Shown: one piece after another, positions 17,067 to 24,719 of the stretch
Position numbering within the stretch: position 1 is the stretch's first letter
How the letters are laid out: every line of letters starts with the position of its first letter
NCBI GenBank assembly: GCA_003139615.1
Contig: PLJH01000022.1
Location: forward strand, 50,131-84,517
Source of the DNA: Alphaproteobacteria bacterium
Lineage (GTDB): Bacteria > Pseudomonadota > Alphaproteobacteria > Micropepsales > Micropepsaceae
Direction: 5' to 3'
Length of the DNA stretch: 34,387 bases
The notes under the pieces: model-generated
Told to the model about the DNA's origin: nothing
Databases searched by the model: none
The model's input: the letters and a program-made list of their open reading frames with translations, nothing else
Position numbers and translations under genes: made by a program

Positions 17067-18362
17067 ATGATGCCTACGCCCCGCATCACGTTTTCGAAGC
17101 TCACGCAAAAGCAGGCCGTGGCGGCGGCGGCTCGGCATGAAATGCTCTATGCAGGGCGCATGGGCGGCGCACGCGCCGTCTTCGCGTTTTGCGATCTGAG
17201 CGGCCTCGATCTGTCCGGCCGCAACCTGGCGGATGCCGATTTCACAGGGGCCATTCTCGAGGAAACCAACTTCGCCGATGCGCGACTCGAATCGGCGAGC
17301 TTCTTCGGCGCGGATCTGCGCCGGGCCAATCTGGCGGCGGCCAGCCTCAGGCGGGCGGATATGCGCGGGGCGTGTCTCAGAGGCGCCAACCTGATTGGCG
17401 CCGACCTTTATGAGGCCGATCTGCGCGAAGGCACGATTGCCGAGAAAGACCGCTTCGGAAATCTGCGCGTGATGCAGCATGACGTGGGTCCGTCGGAAGC
17501 AACCTCTGCGCTTTTGAACTCGGCCAATCTCGAGCGTGCCAAGATGACGGGTGCGATCGCCGTGCAGGCGGATTTCACCGACGCGATCATGCGCGGCTGC
17601 CGGCTGGCGCGCGCCAATCTGCGGCAGGCGAATTTCACGGGCGCCAATCTCGAGAACGCGGACCTGACGGGTTGCAATCTCACGGGCGCGGATATGACGG
17701 GCGCCATTCTCGTCGGCGCACGCACGTCGTGCGCGATATTCGACGGCGTCGATCTTTCGACGGCGCTGACCGAACAACCTGCGGGACGCGAAATTTCCAA
17801 ACTCGGCGTTCCCATCGCCGATGTGCTCGAAGCCCATTTCCGCTGGGTCGAGACCGACGGACGCGAAGGAAATCCCGCCGACCTGTCGGGAATGGATTTG
17901 CGAGAGCTCAAGAACCTTGCACATCGTTCGCTGACCGCGCTCATTGCACCGGGCGCCACTCTCTACGGTCTCGATCTGCAGGGTGTGTCGCTCCAGGGCA
18001 GCAATCTGCAAGGCGCGGATTTACGCGCGACGAAACTTGCGGGCGCCGATTTGCGCGGCGCCAATCTGAGCGGCGCGCGCCTCAGCAATGCCGATCTTCA
18101 CGATGCGAAGCTGGGACCGCTGATGCTGTCCGATGCGCGGCTCCTGCCGACACGTCTCGACGGCGCACAGGTCCGCTATGCCGATTTGCGTGGCGCCGAC
18201 CTGCGCCGGGCCTGTCTCACCGAAACCGATCTCGCCTATGCCAATCTGGGCGACGCCGATTTGCGCGATACGGATCTCGGAAGCGCCATCCTGACAGGCG
18301 CGAAACTTCCGATCACCGTGATGGAAACGATCCCGTCGCTCGCCGTTGCGAGTTCGGCATAA
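17067..18362 (+). CDS. pentapeptide-repeat protein with two homologous modules
   Basis: This 431-residue protein is dominated by A(D/N)LXX pentapeptide repeats that fold as a right-handed quadrilateral beta-helix. Runs lie at about residues 38-120, 150-230 and 285-415. Two segments that begin the runs resemble each other: RHEMLYAGRMGGARAVF leading to CDLSGLDLSG (near residue 25), and AHFRWVETDGREGNPADLSG (near residue 253). Each is a short helix with a H-x-x-(W/L) and G-x-x-G pattern, so the protein looks like a duplicated module. There is no signal peptide, so a cytosolic location is likely. Relatives include gyrase-protecting proteins and many of unknown function; no specific role can be claimed. 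The start may be either of two tandem ATGs. It is monocistronic, converging on the hydrolase gene with a 6-bp gap. Confidence 0.9.
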   Translation: MMPTPRITFSKLTQKQAVAAAARHEMLYAGRMGGARAVFAFCDLSGLDLSGRNLADADFTGAILEETNFADARLESASFFGADLRRANLAAASLRRADMRGACLRGANLIGADLYEADLREGTIAEKDRFGNLRVMQHDVGPSEATSALLNSANLERAKMTGAIAVQADFTDAIMRGCRLARANLRQANFTGANLENADLTGCNLTGADMTGAILVGARTSCAIFDGVDLSTALTEQPAGREISKLGVPIADVLEAHFRWVETDGREGNPADLSGMDLRELKNLAHRSLTALIAPGATLYGLDLQGVSLQGSNLQGADLRATKLAGADLRGANLSGARLSNADLHDAKLGPLMLSDARLLPTRLDGAQVRYADLRGADLRRACLTETDLAYANLGDADLRDTDLGSAILTGAKLPITVMETIPSLAVASSA

Positions 18363-18368
18363 ATCCTC

Positions 18369-19307
18369 TCACTCGCCTGCGTTTGCAGCGGCGGGTTCGT
18401 AGGCAGGTTCCGGCGTGCGCGCACGGATGAATTGTCCCAAACGTCCGAGCGACACACGCGCCTCCGGCACATAGGGATTGGCCTGGAACACGTGCTGCAT
18501 GCCGTCATAGATTTCGACGCTGACGGACACGCCCGCTTCCGCCGCGCGTTCGCCGATACGGCTCGCGTCGTCGCGCAGGATTTCGTTGCTGCCCGCATGC
18601 ACCATGATCGGCGGAAAATCGCGGAAATTCGCGAACACCGGCGACGCATAGGGATCGGCCGGACTCGATTTCTTCAGATAGTGCCGCGCGCTGACGAAGA
18701 TCAGCCCCCAGGACAAAGCCGCGTCGTTGCGCTCGTTCTGCAGCATCGACCAGCCGGTGAGAGACAGATCGGCCCAGGGCGACATGGCAACGCAGCCTGC
18801 CGGCATGGCGAGGCCTGCGTTGCGAATGGCGAGCAGCAACGCGAAAGCGAGGCCGCCGCCCGCATCGTCGCCCGCGAGCACGATCGAACTCGCCGCAACG
18901 CCCCGCTGCAACAGATGGCGATACGCATCGATGCCGTCGCGCAGGCCTGCAGGGAATGCAAATTCGGGAGCCAGACGATAGGCGGGCACAAAAGCCATCG
19001 CCTGCGACGCGAGGCAGAGCCGTGAGATGAGCGGCCGATGCGCTTCGGGCGAACCCGCGACGTAACCGCCCCCGTGGAAATAGAGGATCAGCCGGTGCGT
19101 CGGCACCTCGCTGACGCGCACCCACTCGCCCTTGATCGGACCGATCTGGGCGGATTCGAACACCGCTTCCGCCGGGATCGGGCCGAAACGGTCGAACAGA
19201 TAGTTGTATTGCCGGCGCAGTTCCTCAATGTCGCCGTCGACGCCGACCGTGCGCGGTCGGGCCATACGTGTGACGCGGGCGAAAAGGGCGCTTTGCCAGC
19301 TCGGCAT
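18369..19307 (-). CDS. HSL-family alpha/beta hydrolase homologue with Asp at the nucleophile position
   Basis: This 312-residue hormone-sensitive-lipase-type (alpha/beta hydrolase-3) protein shows the oxyanion motif YFHGGGYVAGS (76-86), PAYRLAPEFAFPA, an acid-site region GSNEILRDD (E242) and the histidine region GMQHVFQ (H272). The nucleophile elbow, normally GDSAGG, reads GDDAGG: the codon for residue 148 is GAT (Asp), confirmed on the DNA (reverse of 18855-18878). A standard Ser-esterase mechanism is therefore not expected. The protein could be a non-catalytic binder or could use Asp as nucleophile. The intact paralogue at 20427 keeps Ser. It lies just downstream of the hsp20 terminator, so it likely has its own promoter or depends on read-through. 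An internal ATG at 19262 is an alternative start. Confidence 0.9.
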   Translation of the reverse strand: MPSWQSALFARVTRMARPRTVGVDGDIEELRRQYNYLFDRFGPIPAEAVFESAQIGPIKGEWVRVSEVPTHRLILYFHGGGYVAGSPEAHRPLISRLCLASQAMAFVPAYRLAPEFAFPAGLRDGIDAYRHLLQRGVAASSIVLAGDDAGGGLAFALLLAIRNAGLAMPAGCVAMSPWADLSLTGWSMLQNERNDAALSWGLIFVSARHYLKKSSPADPYASPVFANFRDFPPIMVHAGSNEILRDDASRIGERAAEAGVSVSVEIYDGMQHVFQANPYVPEARVSLGRLGQFIRARTPEPAYEPAAANAGE

Positions 19308-19318
19308 CGGGGAATCAG

Positions 19319-19360
19319 CAAAAAGATATCGGGGACCAGTATGTTCCGATCCCCGATACC
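19319..19360 (-). terminator. Rho-independent terminator of hsp20
   Basis: A perfect 9-bp stem (TATCGGGGA at 19327-19335 and TCCCCGATA at 19350-19358) encloses a 14-nt loop. On the minus strand it is followed by a short T run (ATCTTTTTG). It lies about 35 bp after the hsp20 stop codon, in the right orientation to end that transcript before the esterase-fold gene. Confidence 0.75.
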
Positions 19361-19393
19361 TGTCATCCGTTCACTGAAAAACCGATTAAGGAC

Positions 19394-19861
19394 TTAAGCG
19401 GCTTTCGCCTGGCCCTCGATCGTCTTCAGTTCGACGCCGTTGATCGGGATACGACGCGGCTTGCGCTCTTCGGGAACGATGCGCTCGAGATCGACGTGCA
19501 GAAGCCCGTTCTCGAGCTTCGCGCCTTTGACCTCGACGTGCTCGGCCAGCTGGAAGCGGCGCTCGAAAGCGCGACCCGCGATGCCCTGATAGAGATAGCC
19601 GGAATTTTCGTTCCGCGCGTTGTCATCGGTGCGCTTGCCCTGGACCGTCAGCACGCCGTCGCGCACTTCCACGGCGAGGTCTTTGTCGGCGAAGCCCGCA
19701 ACCGCAACGCTGATACGGTAATGGGTCTCGTCGCTGCGCTCGATGTTGTAGGGCGGATAGCTCTGGTTCGTGTCGTATTGGGCGACCGAATCCAGCATGT
19801 CAAACAGCCGGTCGAAACCGACGGTGGAGCGGAAAAGTGGGGTAAAATCGAGTGTACGCAT
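19394..19861 (-). CDS. Hsp20/alpha-crystallin small heat shock protein (IbpA type)
   Basis: This 155-residue cytosolic holdase binds unfolding proteins under heat stress. The N-terminus MRTLDFTPLFRSTVGFDRLF is typical of IbpA-type proteins. The alpha-crystallin domain spans about residues 35-130 and includes YNIERSDETHYRISVAVAGF, GYLYQGIAGRAFERRFQL and LENGLLHVDLERIVPEE. The C-terminal RRIPING carries the IXI motif used in oligomer assembly. It has its own heat-shock-type promoter, a thermometer-like leader and a terminator, and so forms a complete single-gene unit embedded between two esterase-fold genes on the same strand. Confidence 0.96.
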   Translation of the reverse strand: MRTLDFTPLFRSTVGFDRLFDMLDSVAQYDTNQSYPPYNIERSDETHYRISVAVAGFADKDLAVEVRDGVLTVQGKRTDDNARNENSGYLYQGIAGRAFERRFQLAEHVEVKGAKLENGLLHVDLERIVPEERKPRRIPINGVELKTIEGQAKAA

Positions 19862-19954
19862 GGTTCACATTCCTCCTGAGAAGCGAAGTGTTGGGGCCGC
19901 CAAAATGGGCCGGACCCGTCCGTTTGCCCCGGAAGCCAATGGCCTTTCCGCGAC
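19862..19954 (-). ncRNA. ROSE-like RNA thermometer in the hsp20 leader
   Basis: The leader of about 93 nt could fold into successive hairpins. The last one, next to the start codon, pairs CACUUCGCUUCU with AGGAGGAAUGUG, burying the Shine-Dalgarno AGGAGGA. It contains a UYGCU element (UCGCU) opposite the Shine-Dalgarno with an apparent G-G mismatch and U-U mismatch, the signature of ROSE elements found before small heat shock genes of alphaproteobacteria. An upstream hairpin pairs GGAA..GCC with GGC.UUCC around position 19930-19950. Heating would open the last hairpin and allow translation. Assignment is by eye; no covariance model was run. Confidence 0.65.
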
Positions 19955-19961
19955 GAATATC

Positions 19962-19990
19962 AGGTAGGAAGCCCTCTTTGGCGCTTCAAG
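19962..19990 (-). promoter_or_regulatory. putative RpoH (sigma-32) heat-shock promoter for hsp20
   Basis: On the minus strand CTTGAA (19985-19990) is followed after 17 nt by CTACCT (19962-19967), close to the CTTGAA / CYATNT pattern of alphaproteobacterial RpoH promoters. It would start transcription near 19954 and give the leader length expected for a ROSE element. The -35 box is strong, the -10 box imperfect. Confidence 0.55.
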
Positions 19991-20007
19991 AGGCAGTGTG
20001 CCAGCGG

Positions 20008-20430
20008 TTAGCCCGCCCAGTGGAGAAAATGGCCCAGGCCCAGGAGCCACAAAATCGCGACGATGGAATAGGTGAATGCGTCCACTTGCCAGTGGACGAG
20101 TTTCCACCCGAACACATTTTCGGCCAGCGTTTTCAGCCACGCCCCTTCCTCGACATTGCGGGAATCGCGCCACTGCCCCGTTCTCAGCCAGGTTTCAGTG
20201 TTGTTGAGTACGCAGGAATTCTTGTTGAAACGCCATTGCGCAACCATGGAAGGCAAGAGCACAAGATAGAAAATCAGAACCGGGGTCCACGGCACGAGCC
20301 AGCCCAGCACGACAAAGATCATAACCACGAAGTGCAGATAGAAACAGAAATTCCCGAGCAAGTCGCGCTTCTGCGGCACGTCGGGCAACGCCGATTCCAA
20401 CGCAGTCTTGTCTTCTTCTGTTGCGGTCAA
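20008..20430 (-). CDS. small membrane protein, unknown function (TTG start, coupled)
   Basis: This 140-residue protein has hydrophobic segments at about residues 27-60 (FCFYLHFVVMIFVVLGWLVPW then VLIFYLVLLPSMVAQW) and near the C-terminus (FTYSIVAILWLLGLGHFL), so three membrane spans are likely. The middle carries a conserved-looking W-x-x-N-x-x-x-C-x-L-x-x-x-E pattern (QWRFNKNSCVLNNTETWLR) that loosely recalls DUF2784-type membrane proteins. The only sensible start is TTG 20430, which overlaps the stop of the upstream esterase gene (TTGA) and has GAAGG 10 bases upstream, so translation should be coupled. The reading frame upstream of it lies inside the esterase gene and is spurious. I do not recognise a function; a partner role for the esterase in the membrane is an inference. 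Confidence 0.75.
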   Translation of the reverse strand: MTATEEDKTALESALPDVPQKRDLLGNFCFYLHFVVMIFVVLGWLVPWTPVLIFYLVLLPSMVAQWRFNKNSCVLNNTETWLRTGQWRDSRNVEEGAWLKTLAENVFGWKLVHWQVDAFTYSIVAILWLLGLGHFLHWAG

Positions 20431-21317
20431 TCGATGTGCGCCTTCAGATAGCTGCCGATGCGCTGAACGGCATCGCGGCCTTCGCTGAGGATCGGATGGA
20501 AAACCTGCCACACGTGAATCATGCCGCCCCAATATTCCGCAGTGACCTCGACGCCCGCTGCGTCCGCGCGAGCCGCGAGGCGCACCGTATCGTCGTAAAG
20601 CGCTTCTTCGGTGCCGACTTGAATCAGCAAAGGCGGCAATCCCTTCAGATCGGCAAAGATCGGCGATGCGAGCGGCGTTTTCGGATCGGCGCCGCCGAGA
20701 TAGGCCCCAGCCATTTTGCCGATATCCTCATACTTGATCATCGGATCGCGGCTCGCGCGCGTGCGCATCGACTCGCCGGAGCCAGTGAGATCGACCCAGG
20801 GCGAAAGCACGACGGCCGTGGCCGGTAGCGGAATCTTGCGATCGCGGAGCGCAACAAGCGTTGCGATCGTCAGCCCACCGCCGGCCGAGTCTCCGGCGAT
20901 TGCGAGTTTCGAGGGCGCAATACCGGAATCGAGCAGACCCTGATATGCGGCGACCGCATCTTCCACCGCACCCGGAAACGGGACTTCGGGTCCCATGCGG
21001 TAATCGGCGCTGAACGCGGACAGTCCCGATGCTTCGCTGATCGCGGCAACCAGATGTCGATGCGATTTCGGCGAACCGATCACATAGCCGCCGCCATGGA
21101 GATAGAGGAGCACTGCGTCCTGCCGCGCACGACGCGCGCGAACCCATTCGCCTTTGACGCCGCCGACTGTCGCCGGCTCGACTTCCGTCCCATCGGGCAC
21201 GGGAAAGAAGCCCGCGATCGCATCGAGGCTCGCGCGTTGTTCGGCAATACTCGGCGCTCCCAGACCTGCGTTTTGTGACAGAAATCCCAATACCGCTTCG
21301 CGATCCTTGATGCCCAT
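20427..21317 (-). CDS. HSL-family alpha/beta hydrolase (esterase/lipase)
   Basis: This 296-residue alpha/beta hydrolase-3 enzyme is intact: oxyanion motif LHGGGYVIGS (73-82), nucleophile elbow AGDSAGGG (Ser144), acid in VGTEEALYDD (Glu238 or the Asp nearby) and His268 in GGMIHVWQ. No signal peptide, so probably cytosolic or membrane-associated; the substrates are short to medium acyl esters in this family. It starts at ATG 21317 with AGGGAG upstream and is followed by the overlapping membrane-protein gene. It is divergent from the SCP2 gene across a 229-bp region that contains two GAATTC sites flanking GGCCGCG. It is a useful contrast to the Asp-substituted homologue at 18369. Confidence 0.94.
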   Translation of the reverse strand: MGIKDREAVLGFLSQNAGLGAPSIAEQRASLDAIAGFFPVPDGTEVEPATVGGVKGEWVRARRARQDAVLLYLHGGGYVIGSPKSHRHLVAAISEASGLSAFSADYRMGPEVPFPGAVEDAVAAYQGLLDSGIAPSKLAIAGDSAGGGLTIATLVALRDRKIPLPATAVVLSPWVDLTGSGESMRTRASRDPMIKYEDIGKMAGAYLGGADPKTPLASPIFADLKGLPPLLIQVGTEEALYDDTVRLAARADAAGVEVTAEYWGGMIHVWQVFHPILSEGRDAVQRIGSYLKAHID

Positions 21318-21546
21318 TGCGCGCTCCCTGATGCCCTGCCGGCGTTCAGCTTAAGAGGGTTACGACGGCAGGCCAATGGCGGACCACCTGAATTCGGCCG
21401 CGGAATTCTGGGAGTTGTGCGGTTAACTGACAAATGCTCATATCCGCCCACTCCCTGTTGGCCGCTCGGGCCGGTAGAACCTTGGGTGAGCGCGCCCGCG
21501 GGGACGGGCCGTGGGAGACGAACGCAAATCAAGGGAAGGAATTTTC

Positions 21547-21870
21547 ATGAGCTCGGATCAGGTCAAACAGATCATCAGTCAGATGAGTGGCGCCATCGGC
21601 GCAAATTCAGGCCTCGGCGGCACGCTGAAATTCGATTTCGGCGAGCCCGGCAGCGTCTATATCGACGGCAAATCATCGCCGAACACGGTCGCGGACGGCG
21701 ACGGCAAGACGGCGGATTGCACGATCAGCGTCACCCTCGAAACCTTCGAGAAGATGGTGAAGGGCGAACTCGACGGCACGTCGGCCTTCATGCAGGGCAA
21801 GCTGCGCGTCGCGGGCGACATGGGGCTCGCCATGAAGCTCGGCCCAATTCTCGCCAAGGCCCGCGGCTGA
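21547..21870 (+). CDS. SCP2 sterol-carrier domain protein
   Basis: This 107-residue protein is a single SCP-2 domain: an N-terminal helix (SDQVKQIISQMSGAIG), a beta region with LKFDFGEPGSVYIDG and ADCTISVTLETFEKMVKGEL, then the hydrophobic C-terminal part GKLRVAGDMGLAMKLGPIL that closes the lipid tunnel. Such proteins bind fatty acyl-CoA or other lipids in the cytosol. ATG 21547 is chosen over an upstream in-frame ATG because of GGGAAGGA about 8 bases before it and because the homology begins there. It is followed 14 bp later by a lipase-like gene, and the pair fits lipid handling. Confidence 0.93.
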   Translation: MSSDQVKQIISQMSGAIGANSGLGGTLKFDFGEPGSVYIDGKSSPNTVADGDGKTADCTISVTLETFEKMVKGELDGTSAFMQGKLRVAGDMGLAMKLGPILAKARG

Positions 21871-21884
21871 ACGGAATCAATTTC

Positions 21885-22793
21885 ATGGAGGGGACGCGGT
21901 TCATCGCCAGCCGCGATGGAAAGCGTCTTCGCGTCGCGACATGGGACGCCGCGCCAGGTTCAAAACCGCGCGGCGTCTGCGTGTTGCTCGACGGGCAGAC
22001 GGAATTTCTCGAAAAATATGAAGAAGTGATCGGCGAGTTGCGGGGCCGCGGCTTCGCCGTTGCAGCACTCGACTGGCGCGGTCAGGGCGGTTCGGCACGC
22101 CTGCTTGCCAATCCATTGAAGGCACATGTCGGCGATTTCGCCGAATATGACGAAGACCTTTCGACATTTCTCGAAAAGGTCGTGCGGCCGATGTCGGAGA
22201 CACCGCCCGTCGCGCTTGCCCATTCGATGGGCGGACACATCCTCCTGCGCGCGCTGCATGAACGCCCGAATGCGTTCGCCGCTGCCGTGATGACGGCGCC
22301 GATGCTGCGCGCGCAGACGCGCGGCTATCCCGCATGGCTCGCACGCGCGATGTGCCGGTTGGAGAATGCGATCGGAAATTCGACGCAATGGGTGTGGGGC
22401 ATGGACAAGCGCGATCCGCTTGGCATGGAATTCGAAGCCAATCTCGTGACCTCGGATCGCACGCGTTTCGCACGCGCGGGAGCGATCGTGGCGGCGCAAA
22501 GCGATATCAGGTTGGCCGGACCGACCTGGGGCTGGCTCGAAGCGGCCTATCGCTCGATGGCGCGCGTGATGGCCCCCGGCTACGCCGAAGCGATCGCGAC
22601 GCCCGTATTGATCCTGGGTGCAGGTAAAGACCGCATTGTCGATACGGCTGCCGAACGCGAATTTGCGCGCCGCCTACCACATGGCACGTTTCTCGAATTC
22701 GCCGATGCCGAGCACGAAATCATGATGGAGAACGATTCCATCCGCGCGCGCTTCTGGGCCGCGTTCGACACGTTTGTCGGAAAATACGTCTAG
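21885..22793 (+). CDS. alpha/beta hydrolase, monoacylglycerol lipase / lysophospholipase type
   Basis: This 302-residue serine hydrolase shows LDGQTEFLEKYEEVI, the ALDWRGQGGS loop, the nucleophile elbow LAHSMGGHIL (Ser114), the acid region VLILGAGKDRIVD and the His in FADAEHEIMMEND. This layout is that of PldB/monoglyceride-lipase proteins (Hydrolase_4). No signal peptide is visible. The start ATG 21885 is 14 bp after the SCP2 stop; the longer open frame upstream is the other frame of the SCP2 gene and is not coding. Its TAG stop shares the palindrome CTAG with the stop of the convergent secF. Likely role: hydrolysis of lysophospholipids or monoglycerides, with SCP2 as lipid carrier. Confidence 0.93.
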   Translation: MEGTRFIASRDGKRLRVATWDAAPGSKPRGVCVLLDGQTEFLEKYEEVIGELRGRGFAVAALDWRGQGGSARLLANPLKAHVGDFAEYDEDLSTFLEKVVRPMSETPPVALAHSMGGHILLRALHERPNAFAAAVMTAPMLRAQTRGYPAWLARAMCRLENAIGNSTQWVWGMDKRDPLGMEFEANLVTSDRTRFARAGAIVAAQSDIRLAGPTWGWLEAAYRSMARVMAPGYAEAIATPVLILGAGKDRIVDTAAEREFARRLPHGTFLEFADAEHEIMMENDSIRARFWAAFDTFVGKYV

Positions 22794-23734
22794 TTCTGCT
22801 GCGCGGGCGCCGCTTCGTCGACCCGACCGCCGCCGACGGGCGGCAGATAGAGCAGAAGGGCTGCGGCGACATAAGTCGACGAGAACGTGCCGACAAAAAT
22901 TCCGAACAGGATTGCCGACGAGAAATCGAACAACGCCGCGCCGCCCCAAAAAACCAGTGGAATGACGGATAGCGATGTCGCGACCGACACCAGCGTCGTT
23001 CGGGTTGCGATCTGGTTGGTCGAGAGATTGATCAGATCGCGCAGCGGCATGCGCTTGTATTTGCGCCGGTTTTCGCGAATGCGGTCGAACACGACGACGG
23101 TATCGTTGATCGAATAACCCGCGAGCAGCAGCAGCGCCGCCACCGACGTGATCGAAAAATTCAAATGCAGCACCGAATACATGCCGGCTGTGACAAACAC
23201 GTCATGACCCGTCGCGATCAACGCGCCGATGCCGTATTGCCATTCGAACCGGAACGCCACGTAGAGCGAGATGAATACAATTGCGAGAACGGTCGCCAAA
23301 ACACCTGCGTGATAAAGTTCCGCGCTGACCTGGGGGCCAATCACCTGCTTGTCGCGGATCGTAAATCCCGGCCCGAGTTTCGCCTGGATGGCGCCCGCGA
23401 CCGTATCGGCTTGCTGGTCCGCCCGCGGCTGGACGCGGATTTCGACACAGGAATTCACAGGCGTGTTGCACTGACCGTTGCTGAGGGTCTGGATATCGGT
23501 TTCGTTGAAATTAAGGCTTTTGACCTCGGCGCGCACGGTGCCGACATTGATTGTCTGCGCCGACTTGACCTGGAGTTCGACGCCGCCGGCGAAATCGATG
23601 CCGAGATTGAAGCCGTTGACCAAGATCGAGATGATCGAAACCAGCATCAAAATGCCGTCCGCCGCGAACGCGAAATAGCGGTATTTGACGAAGTCGATAT
23701 TCGTGGTTTCCGGGATAAAGCGGAGAAACGTCAT
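22790..23734 (-). CDS. secF: protein translocase subunit SecF
   Basis: This 314-residue inner-membrane protein works with SecD to drive late steps of Sec export by the proton motive force. It shows the first span with the following GIDFAGGVELQV periplasmic start, a periplasmic domain (residues 45-145), and the conserved block of later spans: VAFRFEWQYGIGALIATGHDV, LLLLAGYSINDTVVVFDRIRENRRK and NQIATRTTLVSVATSLSVIPL. Six spans fit SecF. The start ATG 23734 (preceded by GGAAGGGG, offset by a short gap) gives MTFLRFIPETTNIDF, the normal alphaproteobacterial N-terminus. SecD and YajC, normally directly upstream, are not here; a cyclophilin gene precedes it by 85 bp. Confidence 0.96.
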   Translation of the reverse strand: MTFLRFIPETTNIDFVKYRYFAFAADGILMLVSIISILVNGFNLGIDFAGGVELQVKSAQTINVGTVRAEVKSLNFNETDIQTLSNGQCNTPVNSCVEIRVQPRADQQADTVAGAIQAKLGPGFTIRDKQVIGPQVSAELYHAGVLATVLAIVFISLYVAFRFEWQYGIGALIATGHDVFVTAGMYSVLHLNFSITSVAALLLLAGYSINDTVVVFDRIRENRRKYKRMPLRDLINLSTNQIATRTTLVSVATSLSVIPLVFWGGAALFDFSSAILFGIFVGTFSSTYVAAALLLYLPPVGGGRVDEAAPAQQN

Positions 23735-23819
23735 GGAAGGGGTCCGGCAAAAGCCGGGCACACATAGCGGCTGGCGGCCGGGGCGGCAAGATGCCCTGCC
23801 CGCTGCCGCGGCCGTCCGG

Positions 23820-24719
23820 CTAGGGGCCGGACCGCTTGACCGGGGCCGGCATCAGGCAAATATCGAGGATGGCCGGCGGTTTGCGGAAGAAGAAAGTGGA
23901 AGTGATGTTGCGCTTCTCCTCTTTCTTCGCGGCAAAGGCCGGGGACTCCGTCCGCATCACCTGAAAATGGGGCTGCGCCACCGCCGGCAAGTCCGCCGCG
24001 ATTTGCACACGCAAGATCGGGTCCTGTTTGGCCGCATCATGGATCACGCCGGAGTCGACGTCCGGGTCGCCGCGTTCCAGCTTCTGGATATATTGCAGGC
24101 CCGAGATTACGCGGCCGAAGGCAGAGAGATTGCGGTCGAGCCGCCGCGGCGCCTCACCGATCACGATATAGAATTCCGTCGAGGCCGTGTCGGGCTTGTC
24201 GTCGCGCGCAAAGGCGAGCGTGCCCGGACAATGGACGATCCACATCCGACTTTCCTTGGCATCGCGCCCGACGGGAAACCCGTCGACATGACCCACTTCG
24301 GGCGCAAACAGATCCGGCGAACCGAGAGGCGTGAAAATCACATCGTTGCCGATCGGCCGATCGAACTCGGCCTTGAGCTGCGGCCATTGCGTGTTGGTTG
24401 CATCGTCCTTCGGATGATCCTTGGTGGCGGCAGTGCCTTCGCCGATGCCGCCCTGCGCAACGAAGCCATCGATCACGCGATAGAAGCTCTTGCCGTCGTA
24501 GAAATGCGCGCGCACCAGCGCCTTGAACCGCGCCGCATTGATCGGCGCGAATTCGGGGGCAAGCTCGATGGCGACCTGGCCATAGCGCGTATCGAGCAAC
24601 ACGAGGTTCTGGGGATCGACATCGCGCCAATCCGAGGCTGCGGCGGATGGTGCGTCCGCAGCTTGCGCACTGGCGGCGACAAATGCGGCGACGATACCGG
24701 CGAGAGCGATCCGTTTCAT
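23820..24719 (-). CDS. periplasmic cyclophilin-type peptidyl-prolyl isomerase
   Basis: This 299-residue protein begins with a signal peptide (MKRIALAGIVAAFVAASAQA, cleaved near residue 20). A cyclophilin domain covers about residues 35-240, with VAIELAPEFAPINAARF, HFYDGKSFYRVIDGFVAQGG (the catalytic Arg region FYRV), TEFYIVIG and a late LSAFGRVISGLQYI. It lacks the canonical FMIQGGD wording, having FVAQGGIGEG, and carries a large insertion between these parts (DDATNTQWPQLKAEF and following). A basic C-terminal tail of about 60 residues (KKEEKRNITSTFFFRKPP) is unusual. It catalyses prolyl isomerisation of exported proteins. The ATG overlaps the stop of the upstream TPR gene (ATGA), so the two are co-translated. 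Confidence 0.92.
   Translation of the reverse strand: MKRIALAGIVAAFVAASAQAADAPSAAASDWRDVDPQNLVLLDTRYGQVAIELAPEFAPINAARFKALVRAHFYDGKSFYRVIDGFVAQGGIGEGTAATKDHPKDDATNTQWPQLKAEFDRPIGNDVIFTPLGSPDLFAPEVGHVDGFPVGRDAKESRMWIVHCPGTLAFARDDKPDTASTEFYIVIGEAPRRLDRNLSAFGRVISGLQYIQKLERGDPDVDSGVIHDAAKQDPILRVQIAADLPAVAQPHFQVMRTESPAFAAKKEEKRNITSTFFFRKPPAILDICLMPAPVKRSGP

Noticed and set aside
20431..20532. Longer ATG-started version of the small membrane protein
   Set aside because: The added residues are the out-of-frame reading of the esterase gene end and are Arg-rich; the coupled TTG fits better.
21380..21400. Paired GAATTC sites flanking GGCCGCG
   Set aside because: It looks like a cloning-linker signature at first, but the flanks are ordinary intergenic sequence and each site is a common 6-mer.
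21417..21884. Longer version of the lipase-like hydrolase, in frame through the SCP2 gene
   Set aside because: The extension is the alternate frame of the SCP2 gene; hydrolase homology begins right after ATG 21885.
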